NCBI RefSeq assembly: GCF_001280205.1
Contig: NZ_CP012573.1
Location: 2,914,001 to 2,978,000, forward strand
Direction: 5' to 3'
DNA length: 64,000 nucleotides
Source: Clavibacter capsici
GTDB taxonomy: Bacteria > Actinomycetota > Actinomycetes > Actinomycetales > Microbacteriaceae
In this document: positions 17,052-26,067 of the stretch, piece by piece
Layout of the letters: every line of letters starts with the position of its first letter
Position numbering within the stretch: position 1 is the first letter of the stretch
Notes under the pieces: model-generated
What the model was told of the DNA's origin: nothing
The model's input: only the letters and a program-made list of their open reading frames with translations
Database searches by the model: none
Made by a program: the position numbers and the translations under genes

Positions 17052-18472
17052 CGGGCGCGCCCGAGCCCGGTGCGGCGGGCGGATCCACCGGGCGACGCCC
17101 GCGGATCCGCCGCCCGCTCGACCGCGAGATCCTCGCGCTGGCCGTGCCCGCGCTCGGGGCGCTCGTGGCCGAGCCGCTGTTCCTCCTCACCGACACGGCG
17201 CTCGTCGGCCACCTCGGCAGCGCGCCGCTCGCGGGCCTCGGCATCGCGAGCGTGATCCTGCAGACGATCGTCGGCCTCCTGGTCTTCCTCGCGTACGCGA
17301 CCACGCCCACCGTCGCGCGGCGCCTCGGCGCGGGTGACCGGCCGGGCGCGATCCGCGCGGGCATCGACGGCCTGTGGCTCGCGCTGGCGCTCGGCGCGGT
17401 GGTGCTGGTCGTCGGGCTCGTGGTCGCGGATCCGCTCGTGCGCGCCCTCGCGGACACCGGCGGCGCCGACGCGGACCCGGCCGCGACCGCCGCCGTGGTC
17501 GACGCCGCGCGCACCTACCTCGGCATCTCGCTCGCCGGGGTGCCCGCGATGCTCCTCGTCATCGCCGCGACCGGCCTCCTCCGCGGCCTCCAGGACACAC
17601 GCACCCCGCTCGTCGTCGCCGTCTCCGGCTTCGCGGCGAACGCGGCGCTCAACGCGTTCCTCATCTACGGGCTCGGGTTCGGCATCGCCGGATCCGCGTG
17701 GGGCACCGTCCTCGCGCAGTGGGGCATGGCGGCGGTCTTCGTCCTGATCGCCGTGCGCGCCGCCCGCGAGACGGGCACCACCCTGCGGCCCGGCCTCCGC
17801 GGGGTCGCGCGCTCGGCGGCGTCGGGCGGCTGGCTGCTCGTGCGCACGGCGTCGCTCCGCGCGGCGATCCTCGCGACGGTCGCCGTGGGCGCGGGCCTCG
17901 GGGTGACCGGGCTCGCGACCCTGCAGATCGCGCTCACGCTCTTCTCGACCGTGGCGTTCGTGCTCGACGCGCTCGCGATCGCCGGCCAGGCGCTCGTCGG
18001 CCACGGCCTCGGCGCCGACGACGTGCCGCGCGTCCGCGCCGTCGCCCGGCGCCTCGTGCAGTGGGGCGTGGGGCTCGGCGCGATCCTCGGCCTCGTGCTC
18101 GCGGCCCTCTCGCCGCTGCTCGGGCCGGTCTTCACGGGCGATGCGGGGATCCACCGCATGCTCGCCGCCGTGACCCTCGTGCTCGCGGTGGGCCTGCCGG
18201 TCGCCGGGTACGTGTTCGTCCTCGACGGCGTGCTCATCGGCGCCGGCGACGCCCGCTACCTCGCGCTCGCGGGCCTCGTGAACCTCGCGATCTACGCGCC
18301 CGCGCTGATCCTCGTGGCCTGGCTCACCGAGACCGGCCGCGTCGCCGGCACGCCCGCCCTCCTCGCGCTGTGGGCGGCCTTCGGCCTCGTCTACATCGGC
18401 GCGCGGGCGCTCACGCTGGGCCTGCGGGCGCGCGGCGACCGGTGGATCGTGACGGGGGTCGCGCGGGCCTGA
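17048..18472 (+). CDS. MATE-family efflux transporter (DinF-like), probable CTG start
   Basis: A protein of about 474 residues with 12 predicted helices. LALAVPALGALVAEPLFLL and DTALVGHLG form the conserved first helix and loop of DinF-type MATE exporters; RGLQDTRTPL and GSAWGTVLAQ recur in family members. These use H+ or Na+ gradients to expel cationic compounds. No ATG, GTG or TTG precedes helix one in this frame within about 50 codons. A CTG at 17048 shares CTGA with the ParA stop and would give the expected length. The first in-frame GTG, at 17144, would cut helix one. The start is therefore inference; the family is secure. Confidence 0.82.
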   Translation: MTGAPEPGAAGGSTGRRPRIRRPLDREILALAVPALGALVAEPLFLLTDTALVGHLGSAPLAGLGIASVILQTIVGLLVFLAYATTPTVARRLGAGDRPGAIRAGIDGLWLALALGAVVLVVGLVVADPLVRALADTGGADADPAATAAVVDAARTYLGISLAGVPAMLLVIAATGLLRGLQDTRTPLVVAVSGFAANAALNAFLIYGLGFGIAGSAWGTVLAQWGMAAVFVLIAVRAARETGTTLRPGLRGVARSAASGGWLLVRTASLRAAILATVAVGAGLGVTGLATLQIALTLFSTVAFVLDALAIAGQALVGHGLGADDVPRVRAVARRLVQWGVGLGAILGLVLAALSPLLGPVFTGDAGIHRMLAAVTLVLAVGLPVAGYVFVLDGVLIGAGDARYLALAGLVNLAIYAPALILVAWLTETGRVAGTPALLALWAAFGLVYIGARALTLGLRARGDRWIVTGVARA

Positions 18473-18498
18473 CGTCCGCGGCCGATGCGCCCGGTGCC

Positions 18499-18738
18499 TC
18501 AGCGCCCGAGGCGGCGGCGCAGCCGGGCCCGACGGAGGGCCCACGCATCGGGGGCGTCGGCCACGCGGACCCATCCGGCGTCCACCTCGCCGTCGACGTC
18601 GACGACGACGTACCGCCCTTCGCCCGGGTCGAAGTAGACGCTCTTGCCGAAGCGGCGGAGGTTCTCCGCGGCGTGGGCGGCGAGCCGGTGCGCCCTGCGC
18701 TGGGCCTCGGCGCTGTAGGGCGTCATGCGGGCCACCAT
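18499..18738 (-). CDS. Small basic hypothetical protein
   Basis: A 79-residue protein downstream of, and overlapping by 16 bases, the small membrane protein gene at 18723-19106. An Ala/Arg helix (SAEAQRRAHRLAAHAAENLRR) precedes a beta-hairpin-like stretch GKSVYFDPGEGRYVVVDVDG, and the C-terminus is Arg-rich. AGGAGG lies 11 bases before the ATG at 18738; the second Met at 18726 is an alternative. I do not recognise the family. The overlap suggests a two-gene unit. Confidence 0.55.
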   Translation of the reverse strand: MVARMTPYSAEAQRRAHRLAAHAAENLRRFGKSVYFDPGEGRYVVVDVDGEVDAGWVRVADAPDAWALRRARLRRRLGR

Positions 18739-19106
18739 CTCCTCCGGTTCCTCCTGCCCACGACTCCTGCCGGCGCGGCGGGCTCCCGCACATGATCGAC
18801 GATGACGTTGCTCATCGCCAGTGCCATCTCGTGATCGGCGGCCGACGCCCAGGGCACGGCGATGAGGGCGTCCAGCACGGAGGCGCCCACCTCCGACGCC
18901 CCCGGTTCTCGACTGATGCACTTCTCGCAGGCCCAGGTGAAGCGCTGCCACCACTGCTCGCGCTGCGTCCACCGACCGGAGCGGTGGGCGGCCACCGCGG
19001 ACAGCACGGCCGAGAGGAGGGCCGCCCCGCCGGCGATGACCGCGGCCCAGAGCGTGGCCGCGCTCTGGACCGCAGCCGTCACCGCCTCGGCATGGATCAC
19101 GGGCAC
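18723..19106 (-). CDS. Small single-helix membrane protein of unknown function
   Basis: A 127-residue protein starting at GTG 19106, five bases after GAGGAG. Residues 13-41 form a hydrophobic Ala-rich helix, followed by SGRWTQREQWWQRFTWACE, a Trp-rich amphipathic stretch, and two cysteines in CEKC. The last third is soluble and ends in RRNRRRWWPA. The CxxC motif could bind metal or form a disulfide. It is co-translated with the small basic protein downstream. The family is unknown. Confidence 0.55.
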   Translation of the reverse strand: MPVIHAEAVTAAVQSAATLWAAVIAGGAALLSAVLSAVAAHRSGRWTQREQWWQRFTWACEKCISREPGASEVGASVLDALIAVPWASAADHEMALAMSNVIVDHVREPAAPAGVVGRRNRRRWWPA

Positions 19107-19269
19107 CTCGTCTCCTCGCGGGCGGGCGGACCTCCGCCCGCGTCGGCGGCGCAGCTGCCACGCGACAGCGCACCCTGACACGCGGGAGCGGCATCCTCAC
19201 CCGCGAGGTCGAGGAGGAGCGGTGCCGGGATCGGGACGACCTGGGGAGGGAGAGCGGCCGCGGCGCGCC

Positions 19270-20121
19270 TCAGTACATCGCGAGCGGCCCCGCGCCCGTC
19301 GGCGCCGGGAAGGCCCGGTCGAGCTCGGCGATCGTCTCGTCCGGGATCACGAGGTCGAGCGCGGCGCGGTTGTCGGCGACGTGGGCGGGCGTCGCGGCCT
19401 TGGCGGTCGCGAAGACGTGCGGCGCCTGGCGGACGACCCAGGCGAGCGCGAGCTGGCCGGCGCTGACGCCGAGCGGCTCCGCGAGGGCGGCGAGCGTCGG
19501 ATCCGACGCGAGCCGGCCCTGGTCGAGCGGCGAGTAGGCCATGACGGGCATGCGGCGGCGGCCGGCCCACGGGATCACGTCGACCTCGGGCCCGCGCTGG
19601 GCGAGGTTGTAGAGCACCTGGTCGGTCTGCGCGGCGTCGCCGCCGGGGATCGCGGCGAGCTCGTCGAGGTCGTCGGCGTCGAGGTTGCTGACGCCCCACG
19701 CGCGGACGAGGCCCTCCTCGACGAGCTCCTGCATCGCGGCGACCGTGTCGGCGAGCGGGTGGGATCCGCGCCAGTGCAGCAGGTAGAGGTCCAGCCGGTC
19801 GGTGCCGAGGCGCTGGAGGCTGCGCCGCGCGGCCTCGCCGGTGCCGCGGCGGGACGCGTTCGACGGGAGCACCTTGCTGATGAGGAACACCTCGTCGCGG
19901 CGGCCGGCGATCGCCTCGCCGACGAGCTCCTCGGATCGCCCGCTGCCGTACATCTCGGCGGTGTCGATCGCGGTGAGGCCCGCGTCGATCCCGGCGCGCA
20001 GGGCGTCGAGCTCGGTCGCGCGGGCGCCGCGGTCGTCGCCCATGTTCCAGGTGCCCTGCGCGAGGGCGACCGTGCTGCGGCCGTCGGGGAAGGTGGTCGT
20101 GGGGATCTCGGTGTCAGCCAT
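19270..20121 (-). CDS. Aldo/keto reductase (2,5-diketo-gluconate-reductase-like)
   Basis: A 283-residue aldo/keto reductase with a complete catalytic set: AIDTAEMYGSG holds the Asp and Tyr, LISKVLP the Lys, and LYLLHWRG the His. GVSNLDADDL and YSPLDQGRL match the YtbE/DkgA-type branch. A CAGGAT hexamer at 20129-20134 (reverse strand) ends seven bases before the ATG at 20121, favouring it over the ATG at 20130. It reduces small aldehydes or ketones with NADPH; the natural substrate is unknown. It may be transcribed with the two genes upstream on the same strand. Confidence 0.86.
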   Translation of the reverse strand: MADTEIPTTTFPDGRSTVALAQGTWNMGDDRGARATELDALRAGIDAGLTAIDTAEMYGSGRSEELVGEAIAGRRDEVFLISKVLPSNASRRGTGEAARRSLQRLGTDRLDLYLLHWRGSHPLADTVAAMQELVEEGLVRAWGVSNLDADDLDELAAIPGGDAAQTDQVLYNLAQRGPEVDVIPWAGRRRMPVMAYSPLDQGRLASDPTLAALAEPLGVSAGQLALAWVVRQAPHVFATAKAATPAHVADNRAALDLVIPDETIAELDRAFPAPTGAGPLAMY

Positions 20122-20153
20122 CGCGTCCATCCTGCGCTGATCGGGCCGGGGTG

Positions 20154-21095
20154 TCAGCGCGGCGTCGCCTCGACGCCCGGGAACGTCGGCACCCAGCAGC
20201 GCACGGCGGCGCGGTAGCGGCGGAACGGATCGCCGAAGCGGGCCTCGAGGTCGGCCTCCTCGCCCGGCCGCACGACGTGGTTCCACAGCGACGAGCCGAT
20301 GACGGCGTACGCCACGACGAGCCACGATCCGAGGATCAGCCCGACGGCCGCCGCCTGCGTGACGCCCGCGAGGGCCATGGGGTTGCGGACGAAGCGGTAG
20401 GGGCCGGCGATCACGAGGCGCGTGGCGGTCGCGGCTGGGAGCGGGGTGCCGCCGCCGCGGGTCGACATGGCGGCGGCCGACCAGATCCCGAGCGCACTCG
20501 CGAGCACCAGCACGACGATCCCGACGGGCAGCGCGGCCGACGGGAGCGGCACCGCGACCCGCCAGCGCAGCTCGAGCCACCGGATCGCGAGCGGCGCGAC
20601 GCCGAGGAAGGAGCCCCAGAAGACGACGATCTGCAGGGCCGTCGCGAGCACGTGCCGCGAGGTGGCGGCGGTCGCGTCGGCGGGGCGCGCCGCGAACGGG
20701 CCGATCAGCGCCCAGCGGGTCGGCAGCCGGCCGACCAGCAGCAGGGCGCAGGCGACGAGGGATCCGAGGGCGGCGACCGCCATGATCACGACCCCGATCC
20801 CGGCCTCGGTCGTCACGGTCGCGTACGCCGCGAGCGCGACGGCGACGAGGAGCGTCCACGCGGAGGCGACGGCGGCGGCCCATCGGATCCCGGCCGCGGC
20901 GAGCGCCGACCCGACCACGAAGAGCGGGACGTCGAGCAGGGCGACGGGCAGCGGATCCAGCGACCCGAGCGTCGCGACGCGCACCGCGGGGATCGTCGGC
21001 ACGGCGATCCACCACGCGGCGCCGCCCGCCGCCTGCGCGGCGAACCACAGGCGGGCGGCGGTGCGCGCGGAGAGGAGATGCGCCGGCCGCGTCAC
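20154..21095 (-). CDS. Isoprenylcysteine carboxylmethyltransferase-like membrane protein
   Basis: A 313-residue polytopic protein with about seven to eight helices. The C-terminus GPYRFVRNPMALAGV followed by PGEEADLEARFGDPFRRYRAAV is the SAM-binding signature of the ICMT/PEMT family, here on a longer membrane scaffold. The GTG at 21095 overlaps the ASCH-gene stop by GTGA, so the two are co-translated. Bacterial members methylate small lipids or unknown acceptors; the substrate cannot be told. The end lies 32 bases from the reductase gene. Confidence 0.75.
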   Translation of the reverse strand: MTRPAHLLSARTAARLWFAAQAAGGAAWWIAVPTIPAVRVATLGSLDPLPVALLDVPLFVVGSALAAAGIRWAAAVASAWTLLVAVALAAYATVTTEAGIGVVIMAVAALGSLVACALLLVGRLPTRWALIGPFAARPADATAATSRHVLATALQIVVFWGSFLGVAPLAIRWLELRWRVAVPLPSAALPVGIVVLVLASALGIWSAAAMSTRGGGTPLPAATATRLVIAGPYRFVRNPMALAGVTQAAAVGLILGSWLVVAYAVIGSSLWNHVVRPGEEADLEARFGDPFRRYRAAVRCWVPTFPGVEATPR

Positions 21096-21607
21096 CGCGG
21101 GTCCGCGTGCTCCGGCGGCCAGACCACAGCGAAGCGCTCGAACACGATCTCGTCGTCCTCCGACCAGGCCGCGCCGCGGGCCGCGCTCACGCGCTCCCAG
21201 TAGATGCGGTGCTGCGTGCGCCAGCTCTCGAGGGAGAGGTCGTCCTCGCCCTCGTCGCGCGCGAACGCGGCGTCGGCGCTGGTGAACGGGCCGACGCGGA
21301 GCTCGGTGCTGCGGATCACGATGCGCGGCGCCCCGGTGCTGTCGCACGCGATCCAGTGGGATCCGATCCGCGGCACCTCGTCGCCGCGCGCGAGGAAGTC
21401 GGCGACGAGCTCGGCGGTGGCGCGCTTCCGACCCGAGAGCACGATCCCGAGCAGCTCGTCGGCGAGGCGGGCGTGATCCCCGAAGTGCTCCACCGTGTGC
21501 TCGGGCCCGGCCGCGACGGCCTGCGGGTGCGCGTCGGCGTACGCGGCCCACATCCGCGCGGCCGCCGCGAGGTCGGGCGGGGAGACGGGCGCGGTCGCAT
21601 CGCTCAT
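21092..21607 (-). CDS. ASCH-domain protein
   Basis: A 171-residue protein of the ASCH/PUA-like fold. LLGIVLSGRKRATAELV is the ASCH GxKxxT-like motif, GSHWIACDSTGAPRIVIRST the central barrel, and FARDEGEDDLSLESWRTQHRIYW the C-terminal helix typical of YqfB/ASCH proteins. These bind RNA or modified nucleosides, and some are amidohydrolases of acetylated cytidine. It is coupled to the methyltransferase-like membrane protein. The specific role is unknown. Confidence 0.83.
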   Translation of the reverse strand: MSDATAPVSPPDLAAAARMWAAYADAHPQAVAAGPEHTVEHFGDHARLADELLGIVLSGRKRATAELVADFLARGDEVPRIGSHWIACDSTGAPRIVIRSTELRVGPFTSADAAFARDEGEDDLSLESWRTQHRIYWERVSAARGAAWSEDDEIVFERFAVVWPPEHADPR

Positions 21608-21663
21608 GGATCCGATGCTCCCACGCGGGCGGGCCGCGGCCGACGTCGCCCTAGCCTGATCCC

Positions 21664-22203
21664 GTGACCGACGATCCCCACCAGCCGCCCGCCCGAGACG
21701 CCCGCGGCCGCCGCATCCCCGACGCCGAGCAGCGGTCCGAGGCGCTGAAGGAGCGGATCTACGTCACCTTCACCGCCCTCGCGGTCACCATCGCGACCGT
21801 GCGCGAGGCGGAGCACGCGACCGTCGGCGGCACCGCGCTCACCCTCCTGCTCACGGTCGTCGGCACGCTGCTCGCCGTGTCGGTGGCGGAGTACATCGCG
21901 CAGATGGTGCGCGACGGCGAGGTGCCGGACCGGCGCGACGTCGGCCACATCCTCTACGTGTGCGCGAGCTCGCTCGCCGTGCTGCCCGTGCCCATGGCGA
22001 TCCTCGGCCTCGCCGCGCTCGGCGCGCTCGACCTCGCGGCGGCCCTGCGGATCATCTCGATCGTGCTCGTGGCGACGCTCGTGCTCGTGACGCTGATCGC
22101 CGTCCGCCGGCTTCGCGTCCGGCTCGGCGTGAAGCTCCTGGTGCTGGCGGGCGTCGCGGTGCTGGGCGTCGCGGTGCTCGCGGTGGAGCTGGCCGTCCAC
22201 TGA
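21664..22203 (+). CDS. Membrane protein of unknown family
   Basis: A 179-residue protein with a charged 40-residue N-terminus and five hydrophobic helices; the loop EYIAQMVRDGEVPDRRDVGH lies between helices two and three. TAGCCT at 21652-21657 ends six bases before the GTG and there is no Shine-Dalgarno, so the transcript is probably leaderless. It is divergent from the ASCH gene. No characterised family is recognised, although similar proteins are common in actinobacteria. Confidence 0.7.
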   Translation: MTDDPHQPPARDARGRRIPDAEQRSEALKERIYVTFTALAVTIATVREAEHATVGGTALTLLLTVVGTLLAVSVAEYIAQMVRDGEVPDRRDVGHILYVCASSLAVLPVPMAILGLAALGALDLAAALRIISIVLVATLVLVTLIAVRRLRVRLGVKLLVLAGVAVLGVAVLAVELAVH

Positions 22204-22257
22204 TCCGGTCGGCGACCGATCCCGTCGCTCCCGGGGCGACCCCCGTAGCGTGAGGCC

Positions 22258-22818
22258 ATGACCGCGTCCCCGCTGCCCGCGCGCCTCGAGACCGCCCGCC
22301 TCCGGCTGCGGCCTCTGGGGCCGCCGGACGTCGACGTCGTGCAGCGCCTCTGGGCCGAGCGGGATCCCCGCCACCCCGCGAGCCGCCGCGTGGACGACGA
22401 GGGCCACCCGTCGCGCGACGAGGTGCGCGACCGGCTGACGGTGCAGGCGGAGGAGTCGCTCCGCACCGGGATCGGGCTGCTCGCGATCGAGCGCCGCGAC
22501 GCGCCGGGCGTCGTCGGGTACTGCGGCCTCATCGTCGGCAGCGCCTCGGTCGAGGAGCCCGAGATGGCCTTCGAGCTGCTGCGGGAGGTGCACGGGCAGG
22601 GCATCGCGACGGAGGCGGCGCGCGCCGTGGTCGACGCCGCCCGGGAGACGGGCCGCGTCCGGCTCTGGTCGACGGTGCGCCGGTGGAACGCCGCGTCCGC
22701 CCGCGTGCTGGAGAAGGCCGGCTTCACGGACAGCGGCCGGGTCACCCCGGATCCCGAGCACGGCGACACCGTCTGGATGACGTGCGACCTCCGGGATCCG
22801 TCGAGCGCCGACGCCTAG
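22258..22818 (+). CDS. GNAT acetyltransferase (RimJ/RimL type)
   Basis: A 186-residue N-acetyltransferase. LETARLRLRPLGPPD is the usual RimJ/L opening. GYCGLIVGS and the acetyl-CoA loop LLREVHGQGIATEAARAVV (motif A) are present, as is the RRWNAASARVLEKAGF helix. TAGCGT at 22246-22251 ends six bases before the ATG. The acceptor may be a protein N-terminus or a small amine. Its stop shares CTAG with the convergent second GNAT gene. Confidence 0.87.
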   Translation: MTASPLPARLETARLRLRPLGPPDVDVVQRLWAERDPRHPASRRVDDEGHPSRDEVRDRLTVQAEESLRTGIGLLAIERRDAPGVVGYCGLIVGSASVEEPEMAFELLREVHGQGIATEAARAVVDAARETGRVRLWSTVRRWNAASARVLEKAGFTDSGRVTPDPEHGDTVWMTCDLRDPSSADA

Positions 22819-23333
22819 CCCGCGCCCAGCTCCCAGCGCACCTCGCCGTCGACGCGCGCGTCCGTCGGCGCGAGCCCCAGCCGCCGCGCCACGGCCTCCG
22901 ACGCCGCGTGATCCGGGTGGATGTGCGCGCGCACGATGTCGACGCCGTCCTCCCGCAGCCACGCGACCATCGCGGCCGCGCACTCGGCCGCCGCGCCGGA
23001 TCCCTGCGCCGCGGTCCCGACGAGCCACGCGACCTCCGCCACGCGCGCCGGCGCCTCGCCCGTCACGGTCGCCTGCACGAACCCCGCCGCGCGTCCCGAC
23101 GCGCGCTCGCGGAGGATCCACACCAGCCACCGCGCGGATCCGTCCGGCGACCGCCCCGCCGCCTGCCGCGCGAACCGCACCTCGAGCGCGGCGGCCGACG
23201 GCGGCTCGCCCCCGGTGAAGCGGTACAGCGCCGGATCCGCCAGCACCCCGACCATCTCCCTCGCGTGCGCCACCACCAGCGGCTCGAGCGCGAACCGCGC
23301 CGTGGCGAGCACGGGGGCCGGCGTCGTCGTCAT
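22815..23333 (-). CDS. GNAT acetyltransferase
   Basis: A 172-residue N-acetyltransferase of the RimJ/L group, convergent with another GNAT gene. TARFALEPLVVAHA opens the fold, WLVGTAAQGSGAAAECAAAM replaces the usual QxxGxG/A acetyl-CoA loop, and HPDHAASEAVARRLGL closes it. GGGAGG lies eight bases before the ATG at 23333. It is only distantly related to its neighbour, so this is not an obvious tandem duplication. The acceptor is unknown. Confidence 0.83.
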   Translation of the reverse strand: MTTTPAPVLATARFALEPLVVAHAREMVGVLADPALYRFTGGEPPSAAALEVRFARQAAGRSPDGSARWLVWILRERASGRAAGFVQATVTGEAPARVAEVAWLVGTAAQGSGAAAECAAAMVAWLREDGVDIVRAHIHPDHAASEAVARRLGLAPTDARVDGEVRWELGAG

Positions 23334-23409
23334 CGCCCGAGCCTCCCATGCATCGAGCCGGGAGACCGCGTCCGACGGCGCCGTCGCACCCCGCCGATAC
23401 AGTGACGAC

Positions 23410-24471
23410 GTGACACCCCCCGGCGCCCCGACGCCCTCCGCAGCCGCCACCTCCGCCGCGCTCCCCGGCGGCCGCCGCATCGCCGTCCAGTTCGCCGCCA
23501 TGGGCACCGTCTGGGGCGCGAGCTTCCTCTTCATGAAGGTGGCGCTCGAGGGCGTCTCGTTCGGCCAGGTCTCGTGGACGCGGCTGGTGCTCGGCGCCCT
23601 CGCGCTCGGCCTCATCGTCGCCGGGCGCCGCCTCCCGCTGCCGAAGGAGCGGGTCGTCTGGCTGCACTTCGCGGTGGTCGGCGTCGTGGGATCCGCCATC
23701 CCGTACTCGCTGTTCGCGTGGGCCGAGCAGCACGTCACCTCGGGCGTCGCGAGCATCTACAACGCGACCACGCCGATCATGACCGCGCTCCTCGCGACCC
23801 TCGCGTTCCGCGTCGAGAAGCTGGGCCGTCGGCAGCTCGCGGGGATCGCGCTGGGCATCGTCGGCGTCGTCGTGATCATCGGGCCGTGGCGCCTCACCCC
23901 GAGCGCCGAGGCGTCCGCGTCCGGCCAGCCGCTCCTCGAGCTCGCCGGCCAGCTCGCCTGCCTCGGCGCAGCCGTCTGCTACGGGATCACGTTCAGCTAC
24001 CTCCGCCGCTTCCTCACCCACCGCGGCATCCCCGGCGTCGTCACCGCCTTCATGCAGATCGGCATGGGCGCCGCCGCGATGGTCCTCGCCACCCCGTTCC
24101 TCGCGACCGGCCCGGTGTCGCTCGACCTCCCCGTGGTGCTCAGCCTCGTCGTGCTGGGCGTGGTCGGCACCGGCCTCGCCTACCTCTGGAACATGAACGT
24201 GCTGCTCGCCTGGGGGCCCACCGCCACCTCGACCGTCACGTACATCACGCCGGTCGTGGGCGTCGCGCTCGGGATCCTCGTGCTCGGCGAGTCCCTGCAC
24301 TGGAACGAGCCCGCGGGCGCCGTCCTCGTGCTGCTCGGCGTGCTCCTCTCCCAGGGGCTGCGGCGCGGCGGACGCGCATCCGCCGCCCACGCCGCCGCGA
24401 CCGCCGCATGGGCCGCGGCGGCTCCCGGCACGGCACCCGGCGCGACGCGCACCCCTCCGACGCCCGGCTAG
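23410..24471 (+). CDS. EamA/DMT-family exporter
   Basis: A 353-residue protein with ten helices in two EamA repeats. GTVWGASFLFMKVALEG begins the first repeat and ACLGAAVCYGITFSYLRRF the second, and PVVGVALGILVLGESLHWNE is the typical end of the family. The C-terminal 35 residues are Ala/Pro-rich and cytoplasmic. TACAGT at 23398-23403 ends six bases before the GTG (leaderless). Members export amino acids or other metabolites; the substrate is unknown. nucS follows after nine bases with its own -10. Confidence 0.86.
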   Translation: MTPPGAPTPSAAATSAALPGGRRIAVQFAAMGTVWGASFLFMKVALEGVSFGQVSWTRLVLGALALGLIVAGRRLPLPKERVVWLHFAVVGVVGSAIPYSLFAWAEQHVTSGVASIYNATTPIMTALLATLAFRVEKLGRRQLAGIALGIVGVVVIIGPWRLTPSAEASASGQPLLELAGQLACLGAAVCYGITFSYLRRFLTHRGIPGVVTAFMQIGMGAAAMVLATPFLATGPVSLDLPVVLSLVVLGVVGTGLAYLWNMNVLLAWGPTATSTVTYITPVVGVALGILVLGESLHWNEPAGAVLVLLGVLLSQGLRRGGRASAAHAAATAAWAAAAPGTAPGATRTPPTPG

Positions 24472-24480
24472 GCTCGCCGG

Positions 24481-25176
24481 GTGCGTCTCGTCATCGCCCG
24501 CTGCTCCGTCGACTACGCCGGCCGCCTCAGCGCGCATCTCCCCCTCGCCACCCGCCTCCTCATGGTCAAGGCCGACGGGAGCCTCCTCGTCCACTCGGAC
24601 GGCGGCTCCTACAAGCCCCTCAACTGGATGAGCCCGCCCTGCACGATCGTCGAGGTCGAGCCCGACGACGACCAGGCGCTCGCGGGCGTCCGCGAGATCT
24701 GGCGCGTCGTGCAGCCGAAGACGGCGGACATGCTCGTCGTCTCGATCCACGAGGTGCTGCACGACTCCGCGCACGACCTCGGCGTCGACCCGGGCCTCGT
24801 CAAGGACGGCGTGGAGGCGCACCTGCAGAAGCTGCTGGCCGAGCAGATCCACCTCCTGGGCGACGGCCACGAGCTCGTCCGCCGCGAGTACATGACTGCC
24901 ATCGGGCCGGTCGACATCCTCGCGCGCGACGCCGACGGGAGGTCCGTCGCGGTCGAGCTCAAGCGCCGCGGCGACATCGACGGCGTCGAGCAGCTCACGC
25001 GCTACCTCGAGCTGATGAACCGGGATCCGCACCTCGCGCCGGTCACGGGCGTCTACGCCGCGCAGGAGATCAAGCCCCAGGCCCGCACGCTCGCCGAGGA
25101 CCGCGGCATCCGCTGCCTCCTCCTCGACTACGACGCCATGCGCGGCATGGACGACGGGCACGCCCGCCTCTTCTGA
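24481..25176 (+). CDS. nucS: Mismatch-specific endonuclease NucS (EndoMS)
   Basis: A 231-residue RecB-like nuclease that replaces MutS/MutL repair in most actinobacteria. The N-terminal OB-like DNA-binding domain carries [19 protein letters not shown] and [11 protein letters not shown]. The C-terminal nuclease core is [22 protein letters not shown], with Asp, Glu and Lys in the D-ExK pattern, then QLTRYLE. The length equals that of known NucS. TAGGCT at 24469-24474, overlapping the end of the DMT gene, lies six bases before the GTG, so nucS can be transcribed alone as a leaderless mRNA. It cuts both strands at G-T, G-G and T-T mismatches and acts with the sliding clamp. Confidence 0.95.
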   Translation: MRLVIARCSVDYAGRLSAHLPLATRLLMVKADGSLLVHSDGGSYKPLNWMSPPCTIVEVEPDDDQALAGVREIWRVVQPKTADMLVVSIHEVLHDSAHDLGVDPGLVKDGVEAHLQKLLAEQIHLLGDGHELVRREYMTAIGPVDILARDADGRSVAVELKRRGDIDGVEQLTRYLELMNRDPHLAPVTGVYAAQEIKPQARTLAEDRGIRCLLLDYDAMRGMDDGHARLF

Positions 25177-25231
25177 CCGGCCCTCGGGAGGCTCCCGGAC
25201 GCCTCCCGCGCGAGGCTCGTAGGGTGGGCGG

Positions 25232-25954
25232 GTGACCGCACCCGACACGTCCGCACCCGACACGTCCCCCGGATCCGGCTCCGCGCCCTGGAGCTGCGTC
25301 CTCTTCGACCTCGACGGCACCATCACCGACTCGGCCCCGGGGATCACGGCGCAGCTCGCGAGGACGCTGGTCTTCATGGGCCTGCCGGTCCCCGGCCCCG
25401 CCCAGCTGCTCGAGTACGTGGGTCCGCCCATCCTCGAGTCCTTCCGCGACCTCGCGGGCATGGACGACGAGGCCCAGCAGCGCGCGCTCGCCCACTACCG
25501 CGAGGGCTACGCGGGCGGCGGCGTCTTCGACAGCTCGGTCTACGACGGCGTGCCCGACGTGCTGCGCGCGATCCACGCGGCCGGCATCCCGATCTCCCTC
25601 GCCACCAGCAAGCCCGAGTCCCAGGCCCGCCGCGTGCTCGACCACTACGGCCTCACGGGGCTCTTCGTCGAGATCTGCGGCGCCAGCGAGGACGAGGTGC
25701 GCTCCGCGAAGGCCGACGTCATCGAGGAGGCGCTCCGGCGGCTGCGCGCCGCGGGCGTCGACCTCGGCAACGTGGTGATGGTGGGCGACCGCGAGCACGA
25801 CGTGCTCGGGGCCGCGGCCCACGGGATCCCGACGGTCATGGTGGGGTGGGGCTACGGCAGCCCGGCGGAGGCCGCGGGCACCATCGCGGTGGTCGACACG
25901 GCCGCCGAGCTGGAGGCGATCCTGACGCCCGAGGCCGCTCGACCCGCCGCCTGA
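25232..25954 (+). CDS. HAD-superfamily phosphatase (phosphoglycolate-phosphatase-like)
   Basis: A 240-residue HAD hydrolase. Motif I is LFDLDGTITDS with the nucleophile Asp, motif II is the Ser/Thr in SLATSKPESQ, motif III uses the Lys in SAKADVI, and motif IV is VMVGDREHDVLGA. A four-helix cap lies between motifs I and II, as in Gph and PpaX. TAGGGT at 25220-25225 ends six bases before the GTG (leaderless). It removes phosphate from a small metabolite; phosphoglycolate is only one option. Confidence 0.87.
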   Translation: MTAPDTSAPDTSPGSGSAPWSCVLFDLDGTITDSAPGITAQLARTLVFMGLPVPGPAQLLEYVGPPILESFRDLAGMDDEAQQRALAHYREGYAGGGVFDSSVYDGVPDVLRAIHAAGIPISLATSKPESQARRVLDHYGLTGLFVEICGASEDEVRSAKADVIEEALRRLRAAGVDLGNVVMVGDREHDVLGAAAHGIPTVMVGWGYGSPAEAAGTIAVVDTAAELEAILTPEAARPAA

Positions 25955-26067
25955 GGCGCCCGCTCCGAATCCCTCACAAGCAGGAGCCTTTCCACAGATC
26001 CGGCCGCTGACCCCCGTTCGCCCAGGGGTTAGCAACACGGAGTGACAGAATGACCGGCGGAGGAACC

